This document shows positions 43,927-55,999 of a stretch of 64,000 nt of DNA, piece after piece (the stretch's first letter is position 1; each line of letters opens with the position of its first letter). This DNA is from Hygrophila difformis. Taxonomy: Eukaryota; Streptophyta; Magnoliopsida; Lamiales; Acanthaceae. The notes under the pieces are model-generated. The model was not told the origin of the DNA. It did no database searches and saw only the letters and a list, made by a program, of their open reading frames with translations. The translations under genes and the position numbers were made by a program. The stretch covers positions 17,393,073 through 17,457,072 of the forward strand of contig JAOANR010000015.1 in assembly GCA_030278955.1 (NCBI GenBank), written 5' to 3'.

Positions 43927-44990
43927 GCTAAGAAAACCGATATGATGATCAACTAGGTTAAATGTTCTGTTTTTTTTTTCTTGCGTTTTGTCATGTCTTA
44001 TAGGTTAAATGTTTTGATTAATTATCAGTTTTGAGTATTCACTTCAATGCAAATAACAGAGAAAAAATAAGTCCCATCTCTTGCTTTTTCACAATACTAG
44101 TGACCCTTTTCTCTTTTATTCCATTTTATTGAATTGTAAGAGAGGCAAGAACTTAAAGTTATTCGTGTACACTCTAAGATTGATGATGAATTTTGTGCAT
44201 TTAATTATAATTGAAACTTTGATCCGACACTATATGTTAGGGATGCAAACAGTCTAATTGCTTCCAAAATCTATTCCAAACTACTATAAAGAAACTCGTG
44301 TAATATTTTCGTCGTTGCATTCCGGGGAAAAATCACAGAGCAAATTTTTTCATTGAGGAAGCGGCCACAAGGCTCTGTGTCTGCTGCTGTTTCTTACAAC
44401 AAGTATTGGCCCCTAACTCTAAGTAATCACGAGAAAATCTCGGTTGTGCCTCCACTTATTGGAGAGCACTCTTGTCCATTGTCTATCCATGGCGAGTTCG
44501 AATGGGACATTCCAAATCGATTTTATCCTCAATTTTCATAAACAATGCAATTAAATTGTGGACATTTTGGCCCATCTCCTCTTTGCTCAAGCGCAAGCAC
44601 ACTAAGATCAACTTGGGAAATCCACACACCACTTAGGTTGATCCATTGGTCTCAACCACGTCACACACCCAGTCCAGCCCATCCTTTCCTGGTAAGATAT
44701 TTCCTATTCGGCTTCAATCTCCTTCCTCTTCAGTCCAGTCCAGTTCAGAACCTATAAAAACCATTTATCAAAAACCAAAAGCTAAAAGCATCAAAGCATC
44801 ATCCGATCAGATCAGTTAGAAACCAACACAATCATTACCAGTCAGAGTTATAGTTCATAAACCAATCAAACACAAAAATTGTCCAGAATTAATCGAAGTT
44901 CAGAAAATTGTTACCAAGCTGTCCCAACTACCAACTACCAGAGAATACCAGCCAGCCATCAACATCATATCTCCCACATGATAGATTATC
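43927..44990. other. SAHH 3' region and intergenic
   Basis: T-rich 3' flank of SAHH; no clear AATAAA, the nearest being AAAAATAAG at about 44064. Further on, CCTATAAAAACC at about 44751-44762 could be a TATA box, but the frames after it are Ser-rich and unrecognised. Confidence 0.4.
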
Positions 44991-45247
44991 ACTCCTCATC
45001 ATCAGGAGGAAGTTCCTCGTCCTCAATCTGCATATCAGCTTCATCAAAAGAGTATGGAAGCATATATAGAATTTTGAAGTTTTCCCTTTTGATGACCATT
45101 GCCTCCTAACTCCAGGTAGTCAGCTTCTCGTTCTGACGAAAGATTTTGTTTCTCAGCTGATGTACAAGAGCAGGTAGGTCCGAGCTTAAAGTCGTTGTGC
45201 ATGTTCATCAGAGTGTGAGGTGGTTTGTACTCTCTCAGAGCTACCAT
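44991..45247 (-). other. Unidentified coding-like stretch with acidic tail
   Basis: On the minus strand an ATG at 45247 starts MVALREYKPPHTLMNMHND. Further down a second frame ends in an acidic tail (FDEADMQIEDEELPPDDEE, stop near 44991). A one-base frame change or a missed intron near 45060 would join them. No family recognised; flanking 45248-45754 shows no gene. Confidence 0.25.
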
Positions 45248-45754
45248 GCGACTTTCTTTGATTTTTACACCAATCGAGAGGAGGAATTCGGTGATGAATT
45301 GAAAAACAGACACTTGAGGGATTGAGATCAAAGAAATAAGAAGAGAGGGGGGAACGAGGGAGAGGGGTGAGGGGAAATAAAGCGGATTTGATAGAGTCAA
45401 TTAAGATGGGTGTTCGATGGATTTTTTAGAGTTTTATGGGTTAAGAGCAACTCCAAGTCTCCAACACACCCTGCAAATGGCAAATTTATAGGTTATAATT
45501 GAAGGGTGGGGGCTCCAACTCACCCTGACAACGCCCCCAGCCTAGTCCAGTTTGCCAAAACCGCTTTGCCTCCCTAGCAGCAGATGCCCAACACACCCAC
45601 TAGAGCCCCTAGACAGCCCTACGTATGCAACAGACTTCCTGAAAAGCCCCAAAAATCTTATAAGGAGGTCTTCAACACCAAAGCCAATTGGCAAATCTCC
45701 GGTCATAAAAGAAGACAAAGGATCCCTAGAAACATCACTGTCCTGGTCCCCAAC

Positions 45755-46209
45755 TGAACAGTGGTCATCCCACTTTTGCAATAGTAGTCGTCCCACCTTT
45801 TGTACAATGTCAAGCTACATTAAATAGGTTAGGTAGAGAATTTCTGAATCATGTGTATCTTTCGGCTGAGATTAAAGGCTTCTCATGCCTATAAATACAG
45901 GCTCCCTCATTTGCAAAATGCACCCCAGTAGAGAGCAAAAGCAGTGCTTGTGTGAGAGAAAGTCTGATCATTTTTTAGGCTTTTGTTAGTCTCCCCTTGT
46001 CGAGTGGGTTTTGTCTGTCAGGAAATTATTTCCAAAACCCTTTTGTAATATTTCTCCCTAATAGTGAAATAATAATTCGGTGGGGCCCGGAGGACGTAGG
46101 CAAATTTGTGCCGAACCTCGTTAAATCTTAGTGTTCTCTTTATTGTTTAATTAATAGCTCTATTATTCGGGTATAATTTTTGGTGGAAACTAACCCGATT
46201 TCCACAACA
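45755..46209 (+). repeat. 5' LTR of plus-strand copia element
   Basis: 455 bp from TGAACAGTGGTCATCCC to TTTCCACAACA. TATA box CTATAAATA at 45889-45897. The GGAGGACGTAGGCAAATTTG segment near its 3' end is shared with the minus-strand copy at 31027-31405. Confidence 0.88.
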
Positions 46210-46211
46210 AT

Positions 46212-46222
46212 TGGTATCAGAG
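46212..46222 (+). promoter_or_regulatory. Primer binding site (tRNA-iMet type)
   Basis: TGGTATCAGAG two bases after the LTR end. Confidence 0.85.
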
Positions 46223-46333
46223 ACATGGTTGCATAGTATGTTCTGTGGTCGCAGCTAAGCTGATCTTCCACATCAGAAACGCATCTCGGTTGAGCTACCG
46301 TTTGTGAGCTATTAATTAAACTTTGAAGCAGAA

Positions 46334-47269
46334 ATGGCAGATAGGTCCGGTGAAATGTCAACTTCAGATTCGAAGCCGTTGGAGACATTGCCATCACAGA
46401 CGATGGTTTCAAATGCCAAATTTGATGTCGGAAAATTCGACGGTACCAATAATTTTGGTATATGGCAATGCGAGGTGTTGGACATCTTGTACCTGCAGGA
46501 GCTGGATGGGGCACTTGAAGAAACCAAACCAGATGGTGTTGATGATAAAGACTCGACGAGGATCAACCGCCTTGCGTGTGGTACAATTCGGCTATGTCTC
46601 TCAAAGGAGCAGAAGTATCCACTTATGAGAAAGTCAATGGCGCACAGACTGTGGAAAGAACTGGAGGATAAATTCATGAAAAAGAGCCCAGAGAACAAGC
46701 TCTACATGAAGACAAAGCTGTATCGATTCCATTATTTGCCCGGTACCACGATGAATGAACACATAACAAGATTCGATTCTTTGGTCACCAATTTATTGAA
46801 TCTCGACGAGAAGATAGATGACGTTGACAAGGTGCTGATACTATTAGCTTCGCTCCCCGATGAATACGAGCATATAATTGTTAGTATGCTGACTGGAAAG
46901 GAAACAATTTCCTTTAAAGAAGTTACCACTGCCTTGTATTCTAACGAAATCAGAAAGAAAGATAAGTTAGAACACAGGAGTGCAACTGGTGAAGCCCATA
47001 TCGTTCGAGGTCGTAGCCATAAGTACAAGCCGAACAGAAGAGGCAGATCCCAGTCAAGAGGCAGAGTGTCAAAAGACGAATGTATCTTTTGTCACGAGAA
47101 AGGACATTGGAAGAAAGATTGTCCTAAGTTGCAAAAGAAAAAGGGGAAAGCGGTAGCAGAGGCTTGTGTTGCTGATAGTGATGAGACGGAGTATTCTTTA
47201 GCTTGTGTCTCATCGGTAACATGCACTGTCAGCTGGTTGCTACACTCAGGATGCTCATTTCACATGTGA
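46334..47269 (+). pseudogene. Copia gag plus start of protease
   Basis: 311-codon frame: gag domain (NFGIWQCEVLDIL to LLNLDEKIDDVDKVLILLASLPDEYEH), basic stretch, zinc knuckle CIFCHEKGHWKKDC, acidic linker, then the protease start LLHSGCSFHM. The protease Asp of DSG is His here, while the sister copy at 34600 keeps Asp. A TGA stop at 47267-47269 ends the frame just after it, so the polyprotein is broken at the protease. Confidence 0.88.
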
Positions 47270-50200
47270 TCTAGGAAGGAGTGGTTTGTCAACTTTGAAA
47301 GCGTTAACGGTGGAGTTGTCTACCTAGCCAACAACGGACATTGCCAGATAGCTGGAGTTGGCTCAGCATATCTGAAGAACCACGATGGAACAACCAAGGT
47401 GCTGACGGAAGTTCGGTACATACCGAAATTTGCTAAGAATCTCATATTTGTGGGAGTCTTTGAATCCAAAGGCCACTCCATCAGCATTCAGAATGGGATT
47501 ATGAAAGTGATCTCGGGAGCATTTTTCGTCATGAGAGGTATAAGGAAAAATAACTTATACCACTTCCAGGGCAATACAGTGGTTGGCATTGCAGCAGCAG
47601 TATCAGAAGCAAACAAGGAAGAGGAGATGACCAAGCTATGGCATATGAGGCTTGGGCATGCTGGGGAAAAATCCTTGCAGACTCTGGCAAAGCAAGGATT
47701 ATTAAAAGGTGCAAAGACTTGCAAACTTGAATTTTGTGAGCAATGTGTTCTGGGAAAGTAAACGCGGGTGAAGTTCGGAACAACAATCCATAACACTTAA
47801 GGCATTATGGATTACATTCACTCAGATGTGTGGGGACCTACCAAGATGGCTTCTCTGGGAGGAAACCACTATTTTGTAACGTTTGTTGATGACTTTTCCC
47901 GGAGAGTATGGGTGTATCCTATACGGACAAAAGATGAAGCATTTAGGAAATTCCTCGCTTGGAAAACAATGATGGAGAACCAGACGTGAGAAAGATTAAA
48001 GTGCTTCGATCTGATAACGGCACGGAATATCAAAATGACCCTTTTTTCGATTTGTGCAAGAAGGAAGGTATTTCCCGACATTTCACTGTGCGGGACACGC
48101 CACAACACAATGGTGTGGCTGAACGGATGAACCGAACCTTGTTGGAGAAAGTTCGGTGTATGTTGTCCAATGCTAATTTGGGCAAGCAGTTCTGGGATGA
48201 AGCGGTGACATATGCGAGCCATCTAATCAATCGACTACCATGAACTGCACTTAAAGGAAAGACACCTTTGGAGGCATGGTTTGGCAAACCTACAAATGAT
48301 TATGATTATTTACCTGTGTTCGGTTCCGCTGCATATTATCACGTGAAAGAATCAAAGCTGGATCCGAGGGCAAGAAAAGCTGTTTTCGTAGGGTTATCTT
48401 CTGGAGTAAAAGGATATCGCATATGGTGCCCGGAGATGAAAAAGGTGATCATTAGCAGAGATGTTACCTTCACTGAATCGATAATGTTGAAGAAGGTAAC
48501 CAAGCAGCAGCTGGATAGTACTCTCCAGCAGGTGGAGCATTATCCTCAACAGGTGGAGTTTTAGACATCTACAACCAGAGAGGTAGATGGTCAACCAATA
48601 GAAGATGATGGTACAAGTACCGAAGAAGAGCCCAGAGAAAGTGAGGTTTTAACCCAAGAACCTCAGGAGCAACAAGATTTACCAATTGCAATAAGGATGC
48701 CAAGAAGAGAAATTAGGAGACCTGCTCGATTCGAAAGTATGTTGGCCTATGCACTTCCTGTTATTGAAGAAGGTATACCACAAACTTTTCTTGATGCAAA
48801 AATTAGTCCGGAGAAAGAAAAGTGGAAGAAAGCCATGGACGAGGAAATGCATTCCCTTGAAGCAAATCACACGTGGAAGCTAGCTAAACTCCCAGAGGGA
48901 AATAAGGCAATTGGTTGCAAGTGGGTCTATGCTCCGAAAGAGGGATTTCCAGAAAAGAATGACGTTCGCTACAAGGCAAGATTGGTAGCTAAAGGCTATG
49001 CTCAAAAGGAGGGAATTGACTACAACGAGGTATTCTCCCATGTTGTAAAACATTCATCCATTCATATTTTGTTGGCCTTGGTAGCGCAGTTTGATTTGGA
49101 ACTAGTTCAAATGGATGTAAAGACGGCATTCCTACATGGTGATTTGGAAGAGGAAATCTACATGACCCAACGAGAAGGATTTGAAGTTGCTGGAAAAGAA
49201 GATTGGGTTTGCAGGTTGAACAAATCGCTTTATGGATTGAAGCAATCACCAAGGCAATGGTATAAGCGATTTGATCAATTTATAAATGGCCAGAAGTACA
49301 CCAGAAGCAGTTTTGATCATTGTGTATATTTTCGTAAGCTACATGATGGATCTTTCATTTATCTTCTTCTATATGTAGATGACATGTTAATTGCTTCGAA
49401 ATATAGAGGAGAGATAAACAGGTTGAAGTCCAACTCAGCAAGGAGTTCGAAATGAAAGATCTCGGTGAAGCAAAGAAAATCTCGGTATGGAAATAACGAG
49501 AGACGGGAAGTGGGGCACTCTGAGTTTGACTCAGAAACAATATTTAAATAAAGTATTACAGCGGTTTGGCATGACGAACAAAATCAAACCTATAAGTACA
49601 CCGTTTGCTCCTCATTTCAAACTTAGTACTTCACAATGCCCGAAGACGAAAGAGGAACGAGAATACATGTCAAAGATTCCTTATATGCAATGGTGTGTAC
49701 AAGGCCTGACATTTTACATGCAGTTGGAGTTGTGAGCAGGTACATGCATGATCCTGTCAAAGATCATTGGCAAGCTGTGAAATGGATTCTAAGGTATATC
49801 TTGAAAACCTTAGATATTGGATTGATATTTGAGAAGACTAATGTTATTGGTCAACATATAGTTGGGTACTGCGATTCAGACTATGCAGGAGATCTGGATA
49901 AACGTCGATCAACTACTGGATATGTATTTACTCTTGCAAATGCACCAGTTAGTTGGAAGTCTACCTTACAGTCAACCGTTGCTTCGTCAACAACGGAGGC
50001 AGAATACATTTCCATTACAGAAGCTGTTAAGGAAGCCATTTGGTTACAGGGATTGCTGGATGACTTAGGAGTTGGTCAGAAACATATAACAGTGTTTTGT
50101 GACAGTCAAAGTGTCATTCATCTAGCAAAGAAACAGGTATATCATGCTAGAACCAAGCATATCGACGTGCGGTACCATTTTGTGCGGGAAATAATTGAAG

Positions 50201-50322
50201 AATGTGGAGTGAAGGTACAAAAGATCAAGACCACCGAGAATCCTGCAGACATGTTGACGAAGGCTGTAACAGGTATCAAGTTCGAACATTGTTTGAACTT
50301 GATAAATGTATCAAGAGATTGA
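47270..50322 (+). pseudogene. Copia pol (protease to RNase H), degenerate
   Basis: Remaining pol in order: protease rest and GAG-pre-integrase (MTKLWHMRLGHAGEKS); integrase catalytic core (YIHSDVWGPT, RSDNGTEYQN, NGVAERMNRTL); IN C-terminus; RT (VQMDVKTAFLHGDLEEEI, LLLYVDDMLIAS, active site intact); RNase H (YCDSDYAGD, SSTTEAEY, FCDSQS), ending at a normal stop at 50322. Breaks: TAA at 47759-47761, a further stop near 47799, frameshifts near 47985, 49435, 49490 and 49690, and stops at 48241 and 48562. Same family as 31027-34685 but not a direct duplicate, since the lesions differ. Confidence 0.9.
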
Positions 50323-50417
50323 AGTTGGCGCTGAAAAGCGCATTTGGAGGTCCTACCGAATTTTGTGACGATAGAGAACCTTGAAGGAGATACTATGATT
50401 GAAAATTAGGATGCACC

Positions 50418-50478
50418 AAGGTGGAGATTTGAACAGTGGTCATCCCACTTTTGCAATAGTAGTCGTCCCACCTTTTGT
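50418..50478 (+). repeat. Polypurine tract and 49-bp stub of 3' LTR
   Basis: AAGGTGGAGATT (50418-50429) precedes TGAACAGTGGTCATCCC at 50430. Identity to the 5' LTR lasts 49 bases, to 50478, then stops abruptly at GGTTGATCC. About 400 bases of the 3' LTR are missing. Confidence 0.85.
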
Positions 50479-51523
50479 GGTTGATCCTTCAACCCTCAAG
50501 TAAAGGAGAATTAGAAGTCCCCTAGGCTAGTGAAAGGAGGGATCGGGCTTCTAACCTCCTCGCCACACCACCTCCATAAATTTTTCTCCTACTATTCTTA
50601 ATTTTCCTTATTCCTTTTACAACATTATGTCTTTTAATATGGGGTTTTTGTTCCCCTCCTTAAAAGTTTGAACAATTGACTAGACCATCGGATAATATTC
50701 TTGATTTTCTTCATGATATTCAACAGCTAAATGTCTTATATTATTTAATGCATAACAAACTCTAGTACTAGCTACCCGAGCGATGCATCGGGCTCAGATT
50801 ATAATGTTGGGTATAAAAATTTTTTATGTGGTAATATACTACTATTAAAATTGCCGATTAAAAATCACATTATTTTTGTTATTAATATTTCTAATGAAAA
50901 AAGTATTACATGTTCGTTCTCATTGTGAGAACGTGTATACATAAAATAACTAATACAATAATAGAAGGAAAATAATATTACATTTTCTCTCGAGCAACAA
51001 TCTTTTCTGCATATCACGACTAAAAGAAACAAAATAGTAAGAAAATCCATTCCAACAATTTCTCACGAGCGGAAATCTTTTCCGCACTCCCATTTGAATC
51101 TTCCGGCTTCCTGAGTTGTCCCCATGACTTTTTGTATGAAGAGAATATTTCACAAATGAATATGTGTTGGATGAAAGAGATATTTTTTCTTAAGAAAGCA
51201 GTTGAAGAAGCTTGTCCCAAAAAGCATAAAGAGATGATCTTAAAAATTGGTAAAAAATATTAACATACAAATAAAAAATATAGATTCATATGAAATGTTA
51301 CAAACATAATAATTACCGGCTCACAGGAGTGAATCACCGATATGCTACAAAAAATAAAAGATGAACAAACATTCGATTAGAGAGACAGATTAAAAAAGAT
51401 CTAAAGCAACAAAAAATATATTAAAATATGAGATTTGTTAGAGAGAGATGGATGAAATGAATGAAGGTGAGGCGAGGTATTTATAGACAAATTCAAATAG
51501 GTGTATTTAATTAGACATTTATG
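50479..51523. other. AT-rich intergenic, no gene seen
   Basis: No gene or repeat family recognised; the frames of about 60 codons on the minus strand at 50865-51220 are unrecognised. 51509-51523 is the left copy of the SINE target duplication. Confidence 0.5.
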
Positions 51524-51687
51524 GGATGATGACTTAGATCAAGTGGTTAAGTCCCTCGACTTCCAATAGGATGTTGGAAGTTCCATTCCCCACCGGTCTC
51601 CTATCCCTCCCTTTTATTCCCTTTGTAATTTGTATGGTATGAGCTTCCACCACCCTTTTCACAGGCCTTTAATGGCTCCTCAAAAAA
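51524..51687 (+). mobile_element. tRNA-derived SINE with target duplication
   Basis: A 164-bp unit with a pol III A box (GATCAAGTGG, 51537-51546, fits the consensus fully) and a B box-like AGTTCCATTCC (about 51576-51586, one mismatch). It ends in an A run. Flanked by AATTAGACATTTATG (51509-51523) and AATTAGGCATTTATG (51688-51702), 14 of 15 identical, the long duplication expected of LINE-machinery insertion. Non-coding. Confidence 0.8.
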
Positions 51688-51702
51688 AATTAGGCATTTA
51701 TG

Positions 51703-52392
51703 AATAGAAATAATTTAATAATTTAAATTGGCCATTTTGGAAATAATGGAATGTGTGTAAGAGAGTGTTAAAAATGAATTTTTGTGAGGGGAAATGGTGT
51801 TTCGGCGGGAAAATTGTGTGTTGAAAATTATATGTTACTTCTATTATACTAAACAATTTTCAACAATAATCAAGGAATAAAAATAAAAGTTGTGATATAA
51901 TGACAAAGTTTTAGGATATTGTAAAGACTATTATAGCAATAAGTTAATTATATCAATTGTTGATACCCAATTTTGAGGAATATACGCTGCAAGAAAATTG
52001 TCATTTTCCAAGGACCTAAATCGAGGATCAAGAAAATCATCGGTATTTTCCAAGGACATTATGGAGGACACGTACACCATTAAATTACCGTGGACAAATA
52101 AGACACAAAAGAAGGTAAGAACGTGGCAGATCTTTGTTGTGATTTAGGTAAACCTTAAGTGCAAACCTCTCCTTCAGCTAGTTGCTTTTCTTCTTCTTCA
52201 GAATCTCAAAAGAATGTCAGAATGTGGCAGATGTTTGTACTCATTAAAATGCTTTTTTTTTGGGTGCCGTATATCTTCACGACCTATATCTGCAACATTT
52301 GGTGCTTAACCATGAGCAGCTTATATGTGAACCTGTATTGCCAAACAACCACACTCTTTTTTGACTTTAATATTCTGATGACACTTCTATAG
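51703..52392. other. Intergenic or upstream of EHD remnant
   Basis: No feature recognised. Exons 5' of the EHD fragment, including the N-terminal EH/EF-hand domain, were looked for and not found here. Confidence 0.4.
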
Positions 52393-54219
52393 GTGTCTCT
52401 GGGCTTTGTCACTTCAATTATTGATGGTTTGAAAGAATTGTATATTCAAAAACTGAAGCCCCTGGAAGTAACTTACCGGTTTAATGATTTTGTTTCTCCT
52501 TTGCTAGTAGTGTTCCATCTCCATTAGTTTGGAGTAATTTGTGAAGGATTCTGTCATGAAATTTATTTTAGTACTTATTTTCTATATGGATATGGATATA
52601 CTTTTTCTGTGTTGATGACTAACCTTTTCTGAATTTTTGAATGTTGGCAGGCCAATAGTGATTTTGATGCTAAACTCATGGTGATGCTATTGGGTCAATA
52701 CTCCACTGGCAAGACAACTTTCATCAAACATTTGCTTAGAACAAGCTATCCAGGTACTTATTAATCTTCTGCAAACATTTGACTGCCTCATATCCTTTTG
52801 GTAAATACATATGTATGCACATATGTATATATATATTTGTATGTATGTGTGACTAGCTTCTGTGTTGCAGGGGCTCATATTGGACCAGAGCCTACTACAT
52901 ATAGATTTGTTATTATGATGGTATGAAATTGTTGTTCATAGTTCTACCACTTTATCTCCAATGTATGTTGTGTACTGTTTTGTTCGTTAATTTGTCTATA
53001 ACTAATGTTGGGAAGTAGTGCAAAGCTCAGTTGAGTAAGTTGTTTCTTTATTTTTTTTAAAATTTTACATCATTTGTGGAAGTGTGGTTATTCTTTTTTC
53101 GATGTAAATGTGTATTTTATTTTATTTTTTTTACCAGTTGTAATTGTCCAATGACTCTCAAACATTCTTTCTTCGACATCACAGTGAATTGAGGAAATTT
53201 GTTTTTGTTTTATGTAGAATGGACCTAATGAGAGAAGAATTCCAGGGAACATGGTTGCTGCCCAAGCAAACATGCCTTTCAGTGGCTTGAAAACTTTCGG
53301 AACTGCATTTTTATCGAAATTTGAATGTTCACAAATGTCGCATCCTGTGAGGACCAACTTCATCTTTAATCATTTTTATTCTTAGAAAATAACACAAAAT
53401 TTGACTGCTATAATTTCAATTTGTTTCCTTTGAATGCTTAAAGCTTCTGGAACATATCACATTTGTCGATACTCCTGGAGTCTTCTTATCAGGTGAAAAA
53501 CAACGCACATAGAGAAGTTATGACTTCACTGGTGCAAAATCTTGGTTTGCCGCAAAATGTGACCTTATCCTACTTTGGTTTGATCCCTACAAATTAAACT
53601 TGATATATGTGATGAGTTCAAACGAGTTATTAAATCCTTACGAGGTCATGATGACAAGATACATGTGGTTTTAAACAAGGCAAATCAAGTCGATACACAA
53701 CAAGTATGATTTCTGGGTAGTTTTTTTAGTAACTCATTTTTCTTCCTTTGTAACTGTCACGACTCGCCAAAAAAAAGAAAAAAAAAACAAAACAAAACAT
53801 ATATATATTTTCTGCTAACCTATTCTACTGGTCTCCCTGCAGCTTATGCGGGTGTATGGAGCACTGATGTGGTCCCTTGGGAAATTGCTGAACACTCCTG
53901 AAGTCACGCGAGTATATGTTGGGTAAGGTTTTCTCAATGTCCAGTTTGTAGTGTTATTAAAGTTATTAAATGATGATAAATTGCCATTAGGACCAAATCA
54001 TCAACGGGATTTGTACACTTTTCGCAGAGAGGTTGGGGGAATGGGTTTTCCATGTCACAATCACCTGATGATATTTTCTTTTGTCCATGCAGTTCAGTTA
54101 ATGACAAGCCTATAAATGTTGCTGCCTCTGGTCCCATTGGTAAAGAGTTTTTTTAGAAAGAACAAGATGGCCTTCTTATCGATTTGAAAGATATACCAAA
54201 GAAGGCTTGTGATCGTCGT
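52393..54219 (+). pseudogene. EHD (Eps15-homology-domain) GTPase gene fragment, seven decayed exons
   Basis: Homologous to plant EHD1/EHD2, dynamin-like ATPases/GTPases of endocytic recycling. Exons: 52393-52506 (KLKPLEVTYRFNDFVSPLL), 52651-52753 (P-loop LLGQYSTGKTTF), 52871-52920 (GAHIGPEPTT), 53219-53346, 53444-53703 (TFVDTPG switch), 53843-53922 (LMRVYGALMWSLGK), 54093-54219 (DKPINVAASGPIGKEF to KKACDRR). Splice sites are mostly still GT/AG and phases fit. Disabling changes: TAG after GEKQRT in exon 5, a frameshift near 53598, an extra Phe codon in DTPGVFLSGE, a TAG after GKEFF in exon 7, and NKAN instead of NKAD in the guanine-binding motif. The N-terminal EH domain and the C-terminal half are absent: a hAT end lies 44 bases after the last exon. 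Confidence 0.9.
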
Positions 54220-54262
54220 GTAACTATAATTTCCATACTAGCTGCAGTGTCATATCTATTGG

Positions 54263-54640
54263 TAGAGGTGCCCAAATGGACCGGAACCGGACTGCCGGTT
54301 CACCTCGGTAAAAAACCGTAATTGGAGCTGGTTCCGGTTATGGTTGGTGAAAATCACCAACAGGTGAACCGGCGGTTCACACTGGTTTTTTATTTTTATA
54401 TTTTTTAATTTTTAACATTTTTTATTTTTATGCCGGTTAACCGGTGGTTGAACCGCCGGTTAACCGGTGGATGACTCGGCCGTTGATCTTCAACGGCCGA
54501 GATGGGGTGGGGAATTCACATTTTCCCCCCTTTTCCGCTGGTTAACCGTCAGTGAAACCGTAAATATTAATTTTTTAAAAAAAATTCATATTTTCAAATT
54601 CAAATTTTTCCCACATTTCCAAATTTTTCAAATTTCAATT
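54263..54640. mobile_element. hAT-like terminus with GGTTAACCGG subterminal repeats
   Basis: Starts TAGAGGTGCCCAAATGG, a hAT-type end, followed by repeated GGTTAACCGG and GAACCGCCGG words and a near-perfect inverted repeat at about 54477-54501 (TCGGCCGTTGA and complement). No opposite end found. Confidence 0.5.
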
Positions 54641-54644
54641 TTAA

Positions 54645-55740
54645 ACCGTCGAAGGCCATCTAGGATCACTGTCCTGGAAACTTGCCACAACATTTGGTTC
54701 GTCTTCCTCTTTACCGGGTTTCACTTTCTTGAAATGAGTCTCGTATGCAGGCTGACGTTTCTCATCTTGTTCCTCAAGAAACTTTTCCAAACAGGTCGCC
54801 CTTTCACCACACTACATGGTGAATCTGCCCACATGTTCTACGGTGGGCTTGCCGCCATCCCTCGAAAACTCAGTAAACTATGGCATCTTGAACCCTCTCG
54901 GATAAGGATGCATAGTATCCACCCAGTCATGATAGGGTTTCCTGTAAGTAGGCCGCTCTATTGGCCTCAACTGGATTCCGAAATACTGTTGCATCACATC
55001 CGCTATCAGTTCAGGTGACACTGCTGGTGTCTGTGTAGGAGGCATAACTGGCGTAGGCAGAATGGTAGGTGCCATTGCCACTCCTTGTGGATGTGGCAAC
55101 TGCCCCCCTAGCATTGGAGGTGTCCAACTAGGGTTTGGCATGGGCGCCGATACAGTCGAGAAATTCGCCGCATACGGCGTTGTAGGCATGTTCGGCACAA
55201 GAGGCGCCGCTTGATATGGCTGCATGCTAGGCCTACTGTAGGCCATTAAACAACTATTTGGGGCTGGCGTATTGTAGATCGGCATCGGAGGTGCCGCATA
55301 TGTGAAATTCGGCACGCTTGGTGCCACTGGTGTATAAACGGGTGTTGTTTGGTAGGGTGACTGAAAGGAACTGCCCAGACCACCAAAATCTGAGAACGGC
55401 GCCTGGCAAGTTGAGACCCCCTAAGTCCTTTGTTGGCCACCCGATGGCCCAGGACATGGGTGACAAGGTGACGCACTACCGTTGATCGCAGAAACAACTT
55501 CCTCTTGTTGAAGATGCACGAATCCGCACACCTTATCGACCAAATCGGCTATTGCAGGCCACATGACATCCATCAGATGTTTCGTTAGAAATGGCATTAA
55601 ATCAGCCATCGATTCTTTTATCGATAACCGTATATGCTCCGAAACTATGAGGTTCTGAATGATTCCCTATGGTGCAATGTTTACCGCCGTGTCATCAGCG
55701 TATTCTACAATATATTGTTGTAGCATATGGTTGAACATTT
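54645..55740 (-). pseudogene. Ty3-gypsy gag remnant
   Basis: The minus strand carries a Pro/Met-rich region (54878-55327) followed by YRKPYHDWVDTMHPYPRGFK and, after a frame change, a GKPTVEHVGRFT segment. This is the gag core wording of plant Tat/Athila-type gypsy elements (PYPxWVD..PxPRGFK; TVEHVxRF). Upstream pieces (55421-55609) are offset. Stops and frameshifts throughout; no pol nearby. Confidence 0.65.
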
Positions 55741-55999
55741 AGAGTATCAATGCCTATTTGAAGATTGGGTTAGAGCCTCTAAATGGGCTCAGCAAAAGGA
55801 CCCAAATGGAACGGATTCGACGGATGATCTCAATCAACTGGAGTATTGCACCACCGAATAGTTCCATCTTCCTCACAACCTTTAAAAATACGTGGACTTT
55901 GATTCCATCTTCATATGGATACGTAGGCAACATAATTTTAAGCTTAGAGTACTAAATTTAATTATGCTCAAGTCCCAAACTTAGAATACTAAGTTTGAA
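55741..55999. other. Intergenic, no feature
   Basis: Nothing recognised. Confidence 0.4.
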
